A stretch of 64,000 nt of DNA from Acidobacteriales bacterium 59-55 (GCA_001897435.1 MKSV01000004.1:62001-126000); one strand, 5' to 3'. Shown: positions 1-9,318, numbered from the stretch's first letter. Numbers and translations are program-made. Notes: generated from the letters alone by a model not told the origin.

Positions 1-406
1 CACAAAGTAAATACCTGCAACTTCCGGGTCAATCACTATCTTCGCTCGAAACGTTATTTTCGTACCTGCCCAGGTTCATCGACAGGGTTTTACCAGCAAA
101 CCATGAACCCTTACTTGAACCCCGGCGCCGTTTTGAACCACAGGAAACATTAGCAAATTGTTCAATAACCACTGCATAACCCCGTCCCGGCCCAAAAATC
201 CGGGTGCCCCATGTCCCGCTTCTGGGACATGGGTTTACAGGAGCGCCGAACCCTGTCCTGTGGAAAATTTGTCAAGCCCCCATGCAGCTTCTGAAATCCA
301 AAAATGAACTAATAAGCCGCATAGAAACAATCACCTACGGTCAGAAAATAAATCCCGAAAAACCGGCAATTTAGTTCCCTCCAATTCGCTACAATTTAAG
401 TAGTAG
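1..406. other. AT-rich intergenic stretch without a recognisable gene
   Basis: This left edge is clearly less GC-rich than the rest of the window and has no convincing reading frame on either strand. It holds one palindromic repeat of family C (listed separately). It also has an AT-rich run around 300-406 that could contain promoter elements, but none that I would place with confidence. The gene on the far side of the left border is not visible. Confidence 0.6.
208..233. repeat. Family C palindrome, copy 1
   Basis: A perfect 10-bp inverted repeat (208-217 against 224-233) encloses the 6-nt loop GCTTCT and is preceded by GGGTGC. A second copy at 42824-42849 has the same loop and compensatory changes in the stem, so the pairing is conserved rather than the exact sequence. 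Confidence 0.8.
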
Positions 407-442
407 AGAAATAACAAAAGGCCCAGCGGCAACGCCGGGCCT
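407..442 (-). terminator. Intrinsic terminator of fabG
   Basis: Read on the minus strand, a GC-rich hairpin (437-442 with 419-424, continued by GCG/CGC around a four-base loop with one A-C mismatch) is followed by a T-rich tail CTTTTGTTATTT. It lies about 80 bases after the fabG stop and no other minus-strand gene intervenes. Confidence 0.7.
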
Positions 443-453
443 AACTCATTTAA

Positions 454-499
454 AATGAATACTTTACAAATAAAGCACATGGAATGAATACTTTACAAA
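454..499. repeat. Two 17-bp direct repeats downstream of fabG
   Basis: AATGAATACTTTACAAA occurs at 454-470 and again at 483-499, a 29-base period. A third, degraded copy starts near 512 and runs to the fabG stop codon. The function is unknown; a local tandem duplication is the simplest reading. Confidence 0.7.
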
Positions 500-520
500 A
501 AGTACCATGGGGAATGGATA

Positions 521-1267
521 CTACCCCATGTGCATGCCGCCGTTCACGTCCAGCGTATGGCCTGTGATGTAGGAGGCTTCTTCGGACGCCAGAAACGCGA
601 CTGCATAGGCGACTTCGACATCGGTTCCCACGCGGCCCAGGGGAATGAACTGCGCGTTGGCAGCCTTCTGCTCCTCGGTCAGAACGGAGGTCATCGCGGT
701 CTCGATGAATCCCGGAGCCACGGCGTTGACCGTGATCGTCCGGCTGGCCAGCTCCCGCGCCAGCGACTTGGTCAGGCCGATCAGACCGGCCTTGGAGGCG
801 GCATAGTTTGCCTGCCCGGCCTGTCCCGTCTCTCCGACCACGGAGGCGACGTTGATGATCCGGCCCCAGCGGCCCTTGACCATCGATCCCATCACCGCCT
901 GAGTCATCAAAAATGAGCCGGTCAGGTTGGTGGTCAGCACATCGTCCCAGTCCTTCCGCTTCATCCGCAGCGACAGCATGTCGCGGGTAATCCCGGCATT
1001 ATTAACCAGAATATGGACGCCGCCGAACTGGGCGATCACGGCTTTGGCGCACTCCTTGATCGAATCTTCGCTAGCGACATCGAGCGCAAAGGCCTGCGCC
1101 GTTCCGCCGGCAGCGGCGATCTCTGCCGCGACCCCGGCTAGTTTTTCGACGTTGCGCGCGGCCAGTGCGACCGTAGCTCCGGCCCTGGCCAGCTCCAGCG
1201 CGCAGGCGCGCCCAATCCCCTGTGATGCTCCCGTAACCAGTGCGATACGACCAGCGAGAATGCTCAT
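521..1267 (-). CDS. fabG: 3-oxoacyl-[acyl-carrier-protein] reductase FabG
   Basis: This short-chain dehydrogenase/reductase of 248 residues matches the usual FabG length. It carries the NADPH-binding TGASQGIG near the N terminus, the NNAG motif, and the catalytic Ser followed by YAASK. The C terminus has the family's ITGHTLDVNGG pattern. FabG reduces 3-oxoacyl-ACP to 3-hydroxyacyl-ACP in fatty acid elongation, in the cytosol. The start at 1267 is set by GGAGG at 1271-1275 and by alignment of the N terminus (MSILAGRIALVTG). The same frame stays open far upstream, but only as an antisense shadow of the neighbouring gene. It is transcribed divergently from the ThyX-like gene. Other FabG-like SDRs cannot be excluded, but the motif set is typical. 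Confidence 0.93.
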   Translation of the reverse strand: MSILAGRIALVTGASQGIGRACALELARAGATVALAARNVEKLAGVAAEIAAAGGTAQAFALDVASEDSIKECAKAVIAQFGGVHILVNNAGITRDMLSLRMKRKDWDDVLTTNLTGSFLMTQAVMGSMVKGRWGRIINVASVVGETGQAGQANYAASKAGLIGLTKSLARELASRTITVNAVAPGFIETAMTSVLTEEQKAANAQFIPLGRVGTDVEVAYAVAFLASEEASYITGHTLDVNGGMHMG

Positions 1268-1351
1268 GAACCTCCGTAGGCTAGTGCTCTCGGAATTATA
1301 CAAACCGGTGCAAAACGTCTCGTCCGCGCATGACGTATCCTGAGTTCCAAC

Positions 1352-2920
1352 ATGCCAGAGAACCGGAACCAGCCAGCCGAAACTGATGTCGATACCGACG
1401 TCTACGCCATCCACGGAGCAGACCCCGAAGTCCTCGCCTACGCGATGGCCAAGTACTCGCGCTCCTCGCTCACGATGAAGGAGTCGCTGGCCGAGATCAG
1501 TTCGCAGCGCGCCGAACAGTTCCTCAACACCTTCTACTTCCAGTACGGCCATCGCTCCATCGCCGACCTCGCGCACATCCCCTTCGCCGTCGAGCGGCTC
1601 AGCCTGCTGGCCGCCATCGCGCTGGTCGACGAGCAGCGCTGGGACGGCCAGGAGCGTTCGACCCGCTATCAGAACTTTCGCCGTTCCGGCTGGTTCACGC
1701 CCGACCTCGGCTCCGAGACGCCACGCTTTACCGCCGCCGTCGAGGCGCTCTTCGCCGCCTACGACCGCATCGGCGCGGGGATGCTCGAAGCGCTGAAGTC
1801 GGTCGTTGCCCGCCCTGAGACGATGAAGCCGGAGGCTTACGAGCGGACTCTCAAGGCCCGCGCTTTCGACGTGGCTCGTTATCTCCTGCCGCTGGCGACC
1901 AACACCTCGCTCGGCCAGATCGTCAACGCCCGCACGCTCGAGATGCAGGTCTCGCGCCTGCTCACCAGCGAGCACGCCGAGGTTCGCCAGATCGCCGAAA
2001 AGCTGCGCCTCGCCGCGACCGAACCGGCCTGGAACGTCCGTCACGAAGACGCGCAGGTGCTCTGTGAAGAGATCGCCTCGGTCGATCGAACCTGCGGCGA
2101 GCGCGCCGCCGAGATGCTTTTGCGCCCGGTCAAGACCGCTCCCACGCTGGTCAAATACGCCACGGCCAGCGAGTATGTCGCCGCCAGCCGCGCTGAACTC
2201 ACCGCCGCCGCTGCCGAGCTGATGGCCGGCCAGCCGATTGAGGCCGCGCCGGTCGTCGATCTGCTCGACGACACCGAGCCGCTCGAGGTCGAGCTGGCCA
2301 CCTCGCTTCTCTATCCGCACTGCCACTACTCCTATCGCCAGCTTCGCAGCCACGTCGCCGCGCTGAGCGAAGTGCGCCGCTCCGAGCTGATCGCTCTCGG
2401 CACCAAACATCGCGGCCGCCACGACGAACTGCTCCGCGCCTTCAGCGCCGGTCACGGCTTCCGCTTCGACATCCTGATGGACATCGGCGGCTTCCGCGAC
2501 ATGCACCGCCATCGCCGCTGCGTCCAGCTTCTGCAGCGATACACCGACGCGCACGGCTACGAAGAGCCCGTCTGCCCCGGCCAGCCGACGCTCGCCGAAG
2601 CCGGGCTTGAAGCCTCCTACAGCGCCGCCATGGACGCCGCCTTCGCGGCTTACCGCCAGCTTCGCGACTCCGATGCTCCCGAGGCCGCTCAATCGGCGCA
2701 GTACTGCCTGCCGCTGGGCACGCGCTGCCGCTCCCTGTTCAAGATGGACTTCGCCGAGGTCGTCTACATCTCCGAGCTTCGCTCGGGTGTGGCGGGCCAC
2801 TTCAGCTACCGCCGCATCGCCTGGGAGATGTACAAAGCGGTAGAGAAGAGGCACCCGTCGCTCGCCGGCCACTTCCGCATCGACGACGTCAACGAGCCGG
2901 TCGACCTGCTCAAGCGATAG
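1352..2920 (+). CDS. Two-domain FAD-dependent thymidylate synthase (ThyX/Thy1) family protein
   Basis: This protein of 522 residues is about twice the length of a classical ThyX and appears to hold two ThyX-like halves. The first contains GHRSIADLAH and ERSTRYQNFRR (about residues 65-110). The second contains HCHYSYRQLRSHV and DMHRHRRCVQLLQRY (about 325-395). Classical ThyX makes dTMP from dUMP using methylene-tetrahydrofolate and FAD, with an RHR-x7-S signature. Here neither half shows that signature intact; the RHR of the second half lacks the spaced serine. Whether it makes dTMP or is a diverged flavoprotein is therefore open. It is divergent from fabG across an 84-bp gap. Confidence 0.8.
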   Translation: MPENRNQPAETDVDTDVYAIHGADPEVLAYAMAKYSRSSLTMKESLAEISSQRAEQFLNTFYFQYGHRSIADLAHIPFAVERLSLLAAIALVDEQRWDGQERSTRYQNFRRSGWFTPDLGSETPRFTAAVEALFAAYDRIGAGMLEALKSVVARPETMKPEAYERTLKARAFDVARYLLPLATNTSLGQIVNARTLEMQVSRLLTSEHAEVRQIAEKLRLAATEPAWNVRHEDAQVLCEEIASVDRTCGERAAEMLLRPVKTAPTLVKYATASEYVAASRAELTAAAAELMAGQPIEAAPVVDLLDDTEPLEVELATSLLYPHCHYSYRQLRSHVAALSEVRRSELIALGTKHRGRHDELLRAFSAGHGFRFDILMDIGGFRDMHRHRRCVQLLQRYTDAHGYEEPVCPGQPTLAEAGLEASYSAAMDAAFAAYRQLRDSDAPEAAQSAQYCLPLGTRCRSLFKMDFAEVVYISELRSGVAGHFSYRRIAWEMYKAVEKRHPSLAGHFRIDDVNEPVDLLKR

Positions 2921-3044
2921 CCATCTCCGGGGGCGCTGCCCGATCTCATCTTCAGTTTGAGAGATTGGGGCATCTCTGTAACGAGCCGCACCGGCGACTC
3001 CAACAAGCTCCGGGCTAAAATGCGTTGTGATTTCTGGAGACCGA

Positions 3045-4580
3045 ATGGATCAAATGGACCGCCGCAAATTTGTGACACTCTTGTCGTCCGTGGGAGCCGC
3101 GGCATGCAGCCCCGCAACGTCCTCGGCCTCGACATCGGCCCCGCTCGCCGGCCTTTCACCCGCTCCCTCGGGGAAATTACCCAAGGGTCGTACCCCGAAT
3201 GTCGTCCTGATGATCTGCGACGATATAGGATACGGCGACCTTGGTTGCTACGGCTCGAAACTGCCCACCCCCAACCTCGACAAGATGGCCTCCGATGGCA
3301 TGCGCTTCCGGCACTTCAACGCGGCTCATCCCATCTGTTCTGCGTCGAGGGCTTCATTGCTTACCGGGCGCTACGGCCTGCGCATGAATACCGCCGGGGC
3401 CTTCGGTCCGAACTCTCCGGCGGGTACCTCTCTTGACGAGACACTGGTCTCGCAGCTCTTTAGGGATAAGGGGTATCACACTAAAGCCATCGGCAAATGG
3501 CATCTCGGGGACAAGCCCGACTACCTGCCGACCAGCCGGGGCTTCGAATCCTTCCTCGGCGTGCCGTGGAGCGATGACTATGAGCCGCTCCCGCTCTTCC
3601 GCGACAAAAAGATCATCGAGGAGCATACAGACCGCGACATCCTGACCCCGCGCTACACCACGGAAGCGGTGCAGTACATCGAGCAGAGCGACAGGAATAC
3701 GCCGTTCTTCCTCTATCTCGCCTTCTCCTACCCGCACGATCCCGCGCGGGCTTCTCAGCGCTTTCGCGGGAAGACCGGATTCGGGGACTACGGCGACTCG
3801 GTTGCGGAGATCGACTGGAGCGCGGGAGAGGTCATGCGCGCCCTCGAGCGAAAGGGCATTGCCTCCGACACGTTGGTCATGTTCACCAGCGATCACGGTC
3901 CCTGGTACCAGGGATCTCCCGGTCTGCTGCGGGGCAGAAAGGCCTCCTCCTTTGAAGGCGGCTTCCGCGTCCCCTTTCTGGCAAAATGGCCGGGCGTCAT
4001 CGCTCCGGGCAGAGTCACCGAAGCCTGGTGTTCCAACCTGGATGTGCTGCCAACCCTGGCAAAGGTGTGCGATCTGCCGCTTCCGCAGAAGCCGCTCGAT
4101 GGCGTCGACATCTCGCAGGTTTTTGTGGAGAACGCCAATACCTTTCCCCGCAAGCCGCTCCTTTACTTCTCTGCCATGGGGAACCGCGGACTCGATGTGC
4201 ACTGCATTCGCCGTGACGAATGGAAGCTGCGCGTGGCGCAGGGGATCAAAGGCGAGATTTACACCAACGACCGCACCACCGGGGCCAGAGGCAGCGCATG
4301 GCTCATACGCCCTGAACTTTATAATCTCGCGCGCGACCCGGCAGAAAGCTACGATATAGCCCAGCTTCACCCCGGGATCGTGGCCGAACTCGAAAAGAGC
4401 CTGGAGGAGCAGATACCCTCCTTTCCTCCGGAGGTCGTCAAGGCGTTTACCGATTTGAAGCAGAACAAAGGCGATATCACAACGCCTCCCGGAGCCTCTC
4501 CGCGGCCCTACAAGGCCCCCAATCCCTCCTGGTCCTGGGAGCCGGAGGACCGCCGCTGGAGTTCCGTCAAGAACGAGTGA
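3045..4580 (+). CDS. Exported type I (formylglycine) sulfatase
   Basis: This arylsulfatase-family hydrolase has 511 residues. The core begins at about residue 43 with PNVVLMICDDIGYGDLGCYG, which carries the metal-binding aspartates. The modification site is CSASRASLLTGR with Cys98. Ala takes the place of the more common Pro in C-x-P-S-R, a variant that formylglycine-generating enzyme accepts. The N terminus DRRKFVTLLSS followed by GAAAC looks like a Tat signal with a possible lipobox. The product should therefore be periplasmic or lipid-anchored and cleave sulfate esters, probably of polysaccharides. I chose ATG 3045 because GGAG lies at 3036-3039; GTG 3027 is an alternative. No sulfatase-maturing enzyme is visible nearby. 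Confidence 0.88.
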   Translation: MDQMDRRKFVTLLSSVGAAACSPATSSASTSAPLAGLSPAPSGKLPKGRTPNVVLMICDDIGYGDLGCYGSKLPTPNLDKMASDGMRFRHFNAAHPICSASRASLLTGRYGLRMNTAGAFGPNSPAGTSLDETLVSQLFRDKGYHTKAIGKWHLGDKPDYLPTSRGFESFLGVPWSDDYEPLPLFRDKKIIEEHTDRDILTPRYTTEAVQYIEQSDRNTPFFLYLAFSYPHDPARASQRFRGKTGFGDYGDSVAEIDWSAGEVMRALERKGIASDTLVMFTSDHGPWYQGSPGLLRGRKASSFEGGFRVPFLAKWPGVIAPGRVTEAWCSNLDVLPTLAKVCDLPLPQKPLDGVDISQVFVENANTFPRKPLLYFSAMGNRGLDVHCIRRDEWKLRVAQGIKGEIYTNDRTTGARGSAWLIRPELYNLARDPAESYDIAQLHPGIVAELEKSLEEQIPSFPPEVVKAFTDLKQNKGDITTPPGASPRPYKAPNPSWSWEPEDRRWSSVKNE

Positions 4581-4623
4581 AGCCGCAATCTGAGTGATCC
4601 GCTATTGAGATTTCGCCTTTTAT

Positions 4624-4651
4624 TTGCTTTTTCCGATTTAGATGCTAGAAT
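4624..4651 (+). promoter_or_regulatory. Probable sigma70-type promoter of recA
   Basis: TTGCTT (4624-4629) and TAGAAT (4646-4651) are separated by 16 bases, with recA's ribosome site 20 bases downstream. The -10 is one base from consensus and the -35 is weak. An in-frame ATG at 4642 falls inside this promoter, which argues against it as the recA start. I see no obvious LexA operator. Confidence 0.45.
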
Positions 4652-4680
4652 CCGCTTTGAACTTTACCGAGGAGAGATAC

Positions 4681-5751
<1,071 letters not shown>

Positions 5752-5786
5752 AGGCATGGCGGTTTGGCCGAGTGGCCTGAGGCAAC

Positions 5787-5810
5787 GTATGCTTTGGTTG
5801 ACATGCATAC
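5787..5810. repeat. Inverted repeat across the coaD start codon
   Basis: GTATGC at 5787-5792 is the exact complement of GCATAC at 5805-5810, with a 12-base loop. The second arm overlaps the coaD ATG at 5803. A hairpin here would occlude initiation. It may be chance, since the stem is only 6 bp. Confidence 0.35.
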
Positions 5811-6297
5811 TGTAAAGGCGATTTATCCGGGGACCTTCGATCCGCTCACCAACGGCCACCTCGACCTGATCGCGCGCGGGGCGAAGATCGTGGACGAGCT
5901 GGTGGTCGCGATCCTGCGCAACACGGAGAAGGAGACGCCGCTGTTTACCGTCCCCGAGCGCGAGGAGATGCTGATCGAAGCGACGCGGGACTTCCGCAAC
6001 GTCTCGGTAATGACCTTCGACGGCCTGCTGGTCGATTTTGCCCGCGCCCAGGGAGCGAAGGCGGTGCTGCGCGGCATTCGCGCGATCTCGGACTACGAGT
6101 ACGAACTGCAGATGGCGATGATGAACCGCAAGCTCGACCCGGAGGTGGAGACGCTGTTCATGATGCCGGCAGAAAAGTACACCTACGTCAGCTCGCGGCT
6201 CATCAAGGGTGTCTTCCGGCTGGGCGGAGATGTGTCGTCGCTGGTGCCCCCGCTGGTGGTGGAGCGGTTGAAGGCAAAGGTTCCGACGCCGGCGTAG
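5803..6297 (+). CDS. coaD: Phosphopantetheine adenylyltransferase
   Basis: CoaD transfers AMP from ATP to 4'-phosphopantetheine, giving dephospho-CoA, the penultimate step of CoA synthesis. The 164-residue protein has the nucleotidyltransferase signature YPGTFDPLTNGH at the N terminus and the second family motif VSSRLIKGV near residue 130. The length is typical. The frame is open from TTG 5764, but those 13 extra codons are absent from the family, so ATG 5803 is chosen. No good Shine-Dalgarno precedes it, and a short inverted repeat covers the start. The next gene begins 17 bases after its stop, so the two are probably co-transcribed. Confidence 0.94.
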   Translation: MHTVKAIYPGTFDPLTNGHLDLIARGAKIVDELVVAILRNTEKETPLFTVPEREEMLIEATRDFRNVSVMTFDGLLVDFARAQGAKAVLRGIRAISDYEYELQMAMMNRKLDPEVETLFMMPAEKYTYVSSRLIKGVFRLGGDVSSLVPPLVVERLKAKVPTPA

Positions 6298-6314
6298 AGG
6301 AGTGACAAGGGTCT

Positions 6315-6941
6315 ATGACAAAGCTGGCGGAGCATTTCGGCAATATCGACATCTATCTGTTCGACCAGTTGCAGCGCGGCAATATCGCGCCCGGAATGCG
6401 CGTGCTCGACGCAGGCTGCGGCGGCGGGCGGAACCTGGTCTACCTGCTGCGCGAGGGCTACGAGGTCTTCGGCGCGGATGCGAGCGCGGAGGCTGTGGAG
6501 CATCTCCGCGCAGTGGCGGCGAAGCTGGCGCCGGGACTCAATGGGGCGAACTTCCGCGTGGAGCCGATCGAGGCGATGTCCTTTCCCGATGAGTTTGCGG
6601 ATGTGGTGATCGTCAGCGCGGTGCTGCACTTTGCCCGCGACGAGGCTCACTTTCAGGCGATGCTGGGCGGGGCATGGCGGACGCTCAGGCCCGGCGGCCT
6701 GCTCTTCTGCCGCCTCGGCTCCATGATTGGCCTGCCGGAGGGAGCCGCCGAACCGATTGCCGGGCGGCGGTTCCGGATGCCGAACGGAATGGAGTGGTAC
6801 CTGGTGGACGAAGCAATGCTGCTGCGCCTGACCGAAGATTTGGGCGGAACGCTGGCGGACCCGCTCAAGACCACGGTGGTGCAGTCGTTTCGCAGCATGA
6901 CGACCTGGGTAGTGCGCAAGAACGCGACAGGACAAGTGTAA
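6315..6941 (+). CDS. Class I SAM-dependent methyltransferase
   Basis: This protein of 208 residues has a Methyltransf_11/25-type fold. Motif I is VLDAGCGGGRN at about residues 31-41, the acidic residue after beta-2 is in VFGADAS, and the post-II region is FADVVIVSAVLHF followed by LRPGGLLFCR. The acceptor is unknown. It starts 17 bases after coaD, with GGAG overlapping the coaD end, so it belongs to the same transcription unit. The N-terminal half resembles small metabolite or tellurite-resistance-type methyltransferases, but nothing in the sequence decides between these. Confidence 0.8.
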   Translation: MTKLAEHFGNIDIYLFDQLQRGNIAPGMRVLDAGCGGGRNLVYLLREGYEVFGADASAEAVEHLRAVAAKLAPGLNGANFRVEPIEAMSFPDEFADVVIVSAVLHFARDEAHFQAMLGGAWRTLRPGGLLFCRLGSMIGLPEGAAEPIAGRRFRMPNGMEWYLVDEAMLLRLTEDLGGTLADPLKTTVVQSFRSMTTWVVRKNATGQV

Positions 6942-6946
6942 AAACG

Positions 6947-7001
6947 AAATACAAGGGTCTCTCCACTGCGGCCCCTTCGGGCCTTCGGTCGAGATGACGT
7001 G
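6947..7001 (+). repeat. Interspersed repeat A, copy 1
   Basis: Starts with ATACAAGGGTCTCTCCACTG and ends with CGGTCGAGATGACGT, the conserved flanks of family A. The core here is GGCCCC-TTCG-GGCC, a small hairpin. Repeat B follows after 33 bases, forming a composite A-B element between a methyltransferase gene and tetR. Confidence 0.85.
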
Positions 7002-7034
7002 TATCCGAGGCAGGCCGAGAGGACCGATGAGAGC

Positions 7035-7108
7035 GGTTCTCCTCCAGATGCAGTCCTTGGCGATTCTGGCGAAACGCAGATTCCCTTCGGGAATGACAAA
7101 CAAAAATA
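7035..7108 (+). repeat. Interspersed repeat B, copy 1
   Basis: Family B runs from a GGTTCTCCTCC-like start to the very conserved end CGCAGATTCCCTTCGGGAAT plus GACAAACAAA. The end contains a 6-bp hairpin (ATTCCC/GGGAAT). This is the second half of an A-B composite. Confidence 0.85.
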
Positions 7109-7207
7109 GGGCGAATCGACAGAGCTACAGGTATAGGCACTTCGCCTTGACCGAACGAAGCTGAATCGGGGACTCTCGGGGGGGCGCAGGTTGGATAATT
7201 TTTTGTG

Positions 7208-7254
7208 GTATACGGTGTAGACTTTCCGTTGTCTTGATGGTATACACCGTATAC
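7208..7254. promoter_or_regulatory. Pair of inverted operators for the adjacent TetR regulator
   Basis: GTATACACCGTATAC at 7240-7254 is itself a near-palindrome (GTATAC-N3-GTATAC). Its inverse complement occurs at 7208-7222 with a single mismatch. The second site ends exactly at the base before ATG 7255. Such paired sites directly before a tetR gene are the usual autoregulatory arrangement. The promoter presumably lies between or under the sites. Confidence 0.7.
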
Positions 7255-7836
7255 ATGGCTTTGAATACGACTGCGGACAAGATTGCCCGGGCTGCCCGGA
7301 TGTTGCTGGATGCCGAGGGGGCGGATGCGGTGACGATGCGGCGGGTGGCGAAGGCGGTGGGTATTACACCGATGGCGGTGTATCGCCACTATGCCGACCG
7401 CGAGGGGCTTCTAAATGCTCTGGCAGATGAGGGTTTTGAAGAACTGGCCGCGTGGCTAAAAGGTACCGTCCTCTCGGGCGACATGGGAGAGCGGCTTTCG
7501 ATGCTGGCTGATGTGTATCTGGAGCATGCGCTGGAGAACCCCCGGCTTTTTGAGCTGATGTTCCTGAAGCCGCGAGCAGGGGCGCGGCGTTATCCCGAGG
7601 ATTTCAGGACCGGGCTTTCCCCTACGGCGAATCCCTTTGCGGAGCTGATTCGAGAGGGGATGGAGAGCGGGTACCTTCGCGTTGAGGATGTGTGGAGCGT
7701 CACGTTTGAGGTGGGAGCCTTGTCGCATGGGTTGATCATGCTTTATCTGGGCGGCCGCACGAGCATGTCGCCGGAGGACTTTCGCAGGTTTTATCAACGG
7801 TCGTTGAGGAGATATGTCGATGGAATACGCAACTGA
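7255..7836 (+). CDS. TetR/AcrR family transcriptional regulator
   Basis: The N-terminal helix-turn-helix runs over residues 5-55, with VTMRRVAKAVGITPMAVYRHYADREGLL typical of TetR proteins. The rest is a helical ligand domain (TetR_C type, 193 residues in all). It probably represses its own operon through the two GTATAC-type operators that abut the start codon. ATG 7255 is the first ATG after the operator; an in-frame ATG at 7237 and a TTG at 7234 would lie inside it. No Shine-Dalgarno is visible, so the transcript may be leaderless. It overlaps the next gene by 23 bases, so the Lnt-like acyltransferase is the likely regulated partner. The inducer is unknown. Confidence 0.88.
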   Translation: MALNTTADKIARAARMLLDAEGADAVTMRRVAKAVGITPMAVYRHYADREGLLNALADEGFEELAAWLKGTVLSGDMGERLSMLADVYLEHALENPRLFELMFLKPRAGARRYPEDFRTGLSPTANPFAELIREGMESGYLRVEDVWSVTFEVGALSHGLIMLYLGGRTSMSPEDFRRFYQRSLRRYVDGIRN

Positions 7837-9286
7837 TTCCGGGCGTGGGAAAGAAGCTGCGCTGGCGCTGGCGGCCGTTGCCTGCTGTGCCGTGCTGGTG
7901 TGGTTTGGCAATGGGCTTAATCCGTGGTGGCCGCTGATGTGGTTTGCGCCGCTGCCGGTGCTGCTGTTTGCCGGACGCGGTTCGTGGAAGTTGACGGCGG
8001 CGGTGGCGTTTGCGGGGATGCTGCTGGGGAGCCTCAGCATGTGGCACTACTTCCACGCGCTCGGGTTGCCCGTGATGGCGTGGTTCGGGCTTTACGGCAG
8101 CGCGGCGGCAGGGTTTGCGGCGGGAGTGCTGCTGTTTCGCGCGCTGCTGGTTCGGGGCAGGGAGTGGAGCGCGGCGCTTTCGCTGCCGGCCTTGTGGGTG
8201 TGCGGGGAGTATCTGCGCAATTTCGCTTTGCCGCACGGGACGGCGGGGAGTCTTGCTTATACGCAACTGCATTTTCTTCCCTTTCTTCAGCTTGTTTCGA
8301 TTACGGGGCCGTGGGGCATGAGCTTTGTGCTGCTGCTGTTTCCTGCTGCGCTGGCCGCGGCGGTGTCTGTGCGAAGGAGCGCGCCGAGGCGGGCGGTGGG
8401 GATTATCGGCGGAGTTGTGGGTCTGATTGCGGTGGTGCTGGGCTATGGCGCGGTGAGATTGGCTGCGGCGCGGCCAACGGCGGACAGGGTGAAGGTTGGG
8501 CTGATTGTGTCGGACGCCGGTGGAAACAAGCGCACGGCCGATCCCGGTGCGGCGTCGGAGCAACTTCTCGAAGAGTATGCCGGTGTGGCGGAGCGGCTGG
8601 CGGGAGAGGGAGCGCAGGCGATTGTCATGCCGGAGAAGATGGTGCTGGTATCGGATGCCGATGCGAAGAAGGACGATGCCATCTTTCAGACGCTGGCGAA
8701 CAGGACAGGCGCGACGATGGTGGTGGGGGTGGAGCGGGACTCAGCGACGGCGAAGTATAACGAGGCCCGGGTGTATGGGCCGGAGTCGGATGTGCTGACG
8801 TATGACAAGCACCATCTATTGCCGCCATTTGAGTCTTACCTGACGCCGGGGAGGAGCTTGACGGTGCTGGAGAGGCGTTCGGGACGATGGGGCGTGGGGA
8901 TATGCAAGGACATGGACTTTACACGGCTCCCGCGCAAGGATGGGGCAGCGGGTGTGGGGTTGATGCTGGTTCCCGCGTGGGACTTCGAAATGGACCGGTC
9001 GTGGCATGGGCATATCGCGGTGATGCGGGGCGTGGAGAGCGGCTTCAGCATAGTGCGGGCGGCGAAGGGCGGCTACCTGACGGTGAGCGATAGCCGGGGG
9101 CGCGTGCTGGCGGAGGCCCGGAGCGATTCGGCGCCGTTTGCCACGCTGCTGGCGGAGGTCCCGACGACGCATGATACGACGTTTTATCTGCTGACGGGGG
9201 ACTGGTTCCCTGTGGTTGCGCTGGGAATACTGGTATTTGTGGCGGTTCGGCTTTATCGGGTGCGAGGAGAGTCACGGGAAGAGTAA
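7814..9286 (+). CDS. Apolipoprotein N-acyltransferase-like membrane nitrilase
   Basis: This 490-residue protein has about six hydrophobic segments in the first 220 residues, then a carbon-nitrogen hydrolase (nitrilase) domain, and a last membrane segment near 465-485. This is the layout of Lnt. The catalytic triad is visible: Glu in MPEKM, Lys in YDKHHLLPPFE and Cys in GICKDMDF. Lnt adds the third acyl chain to lipoproteins at the periplasmic face of the inner membrane. The sequence is diverged and sits under a TetR regulator rather than in a housekeeping operon. It may therefore be an accessory paralogue that acylates another amine or handles a membrane compound. ATG 7814 has GAGGAG eight bases upstream. 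Confidence 0.8.
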   Translation: MSMEYATDSGRGKEAALALAAVACCAVLVWFGNGLNPWWPLMWFAPLPVLLFAGRGSWKLTAAVAFAGMLLGSLSMWHYFHALGLPVMAWFGLYGSAAAGFAAGVLLFRALLVRGREWSAALSLPALWVCGEYLRNFALPHGTAGSLAYTQLHFLPFLQLVSITGPWGMSFVLLLFPAALAAAVSVRRSAPRRAVGIIGGVVGLIAVVLGYGAVRLAAARPTADRVKVGLIVSDAGGNKRTADPGAASEQLLEEYAGVAERLAGEGAQAIVMPEKMVLVSDADAKKDDAIFQTLANRTGATMVVGVERDSATAKYNEARVYGPESDVLTYDKHHLLPPFESYLTPGRSLTVLERRSGRWGVGICKDMDFTRLPRKDGAAGVGLMLVPAWDFEMDRSWHGHIAVMRGVESGFSIVRAAKGGYLTVSDSRGRVLAEARSDSAPFATLLAEVPTTHDTTFYLLTGDWFPVVALGILVFVAVRLYRVRGESREE

Positions 9287-9318
9287 AACGCAGGTTCTCC
9301 TCGGAAATGACAAACAAG
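9285..9318 (+). repeat. Interspersed repeat B, degraded copy 2
   Basis: AAAACGCAGGTTCTCCTCGG followed by AAATGACAAACAAG matches the 3' half of family B with several changes and a lost hairpin. It overlaps the end of the Lnt-like gene by two bases. Confidence 0.6.

Noticed and set aside
521-2872. One continuous 783-codon minus-strand frame through fabG and the ThyX region
   Set aside because: Only the last 248 codons are FabG. The upstream part is antisense to the ThyX-like gene and has no family likeness, as expected from high-GC third positions.
5761-5790. tRNA-like D-arm (TGGCCGAGTGGC...GAGGCA) between recA and coaD
   Set aside because: Resembles the 5' part of a Ser/Leu tRNA, but no anticodon arm, T arm or acceptor partner follows.
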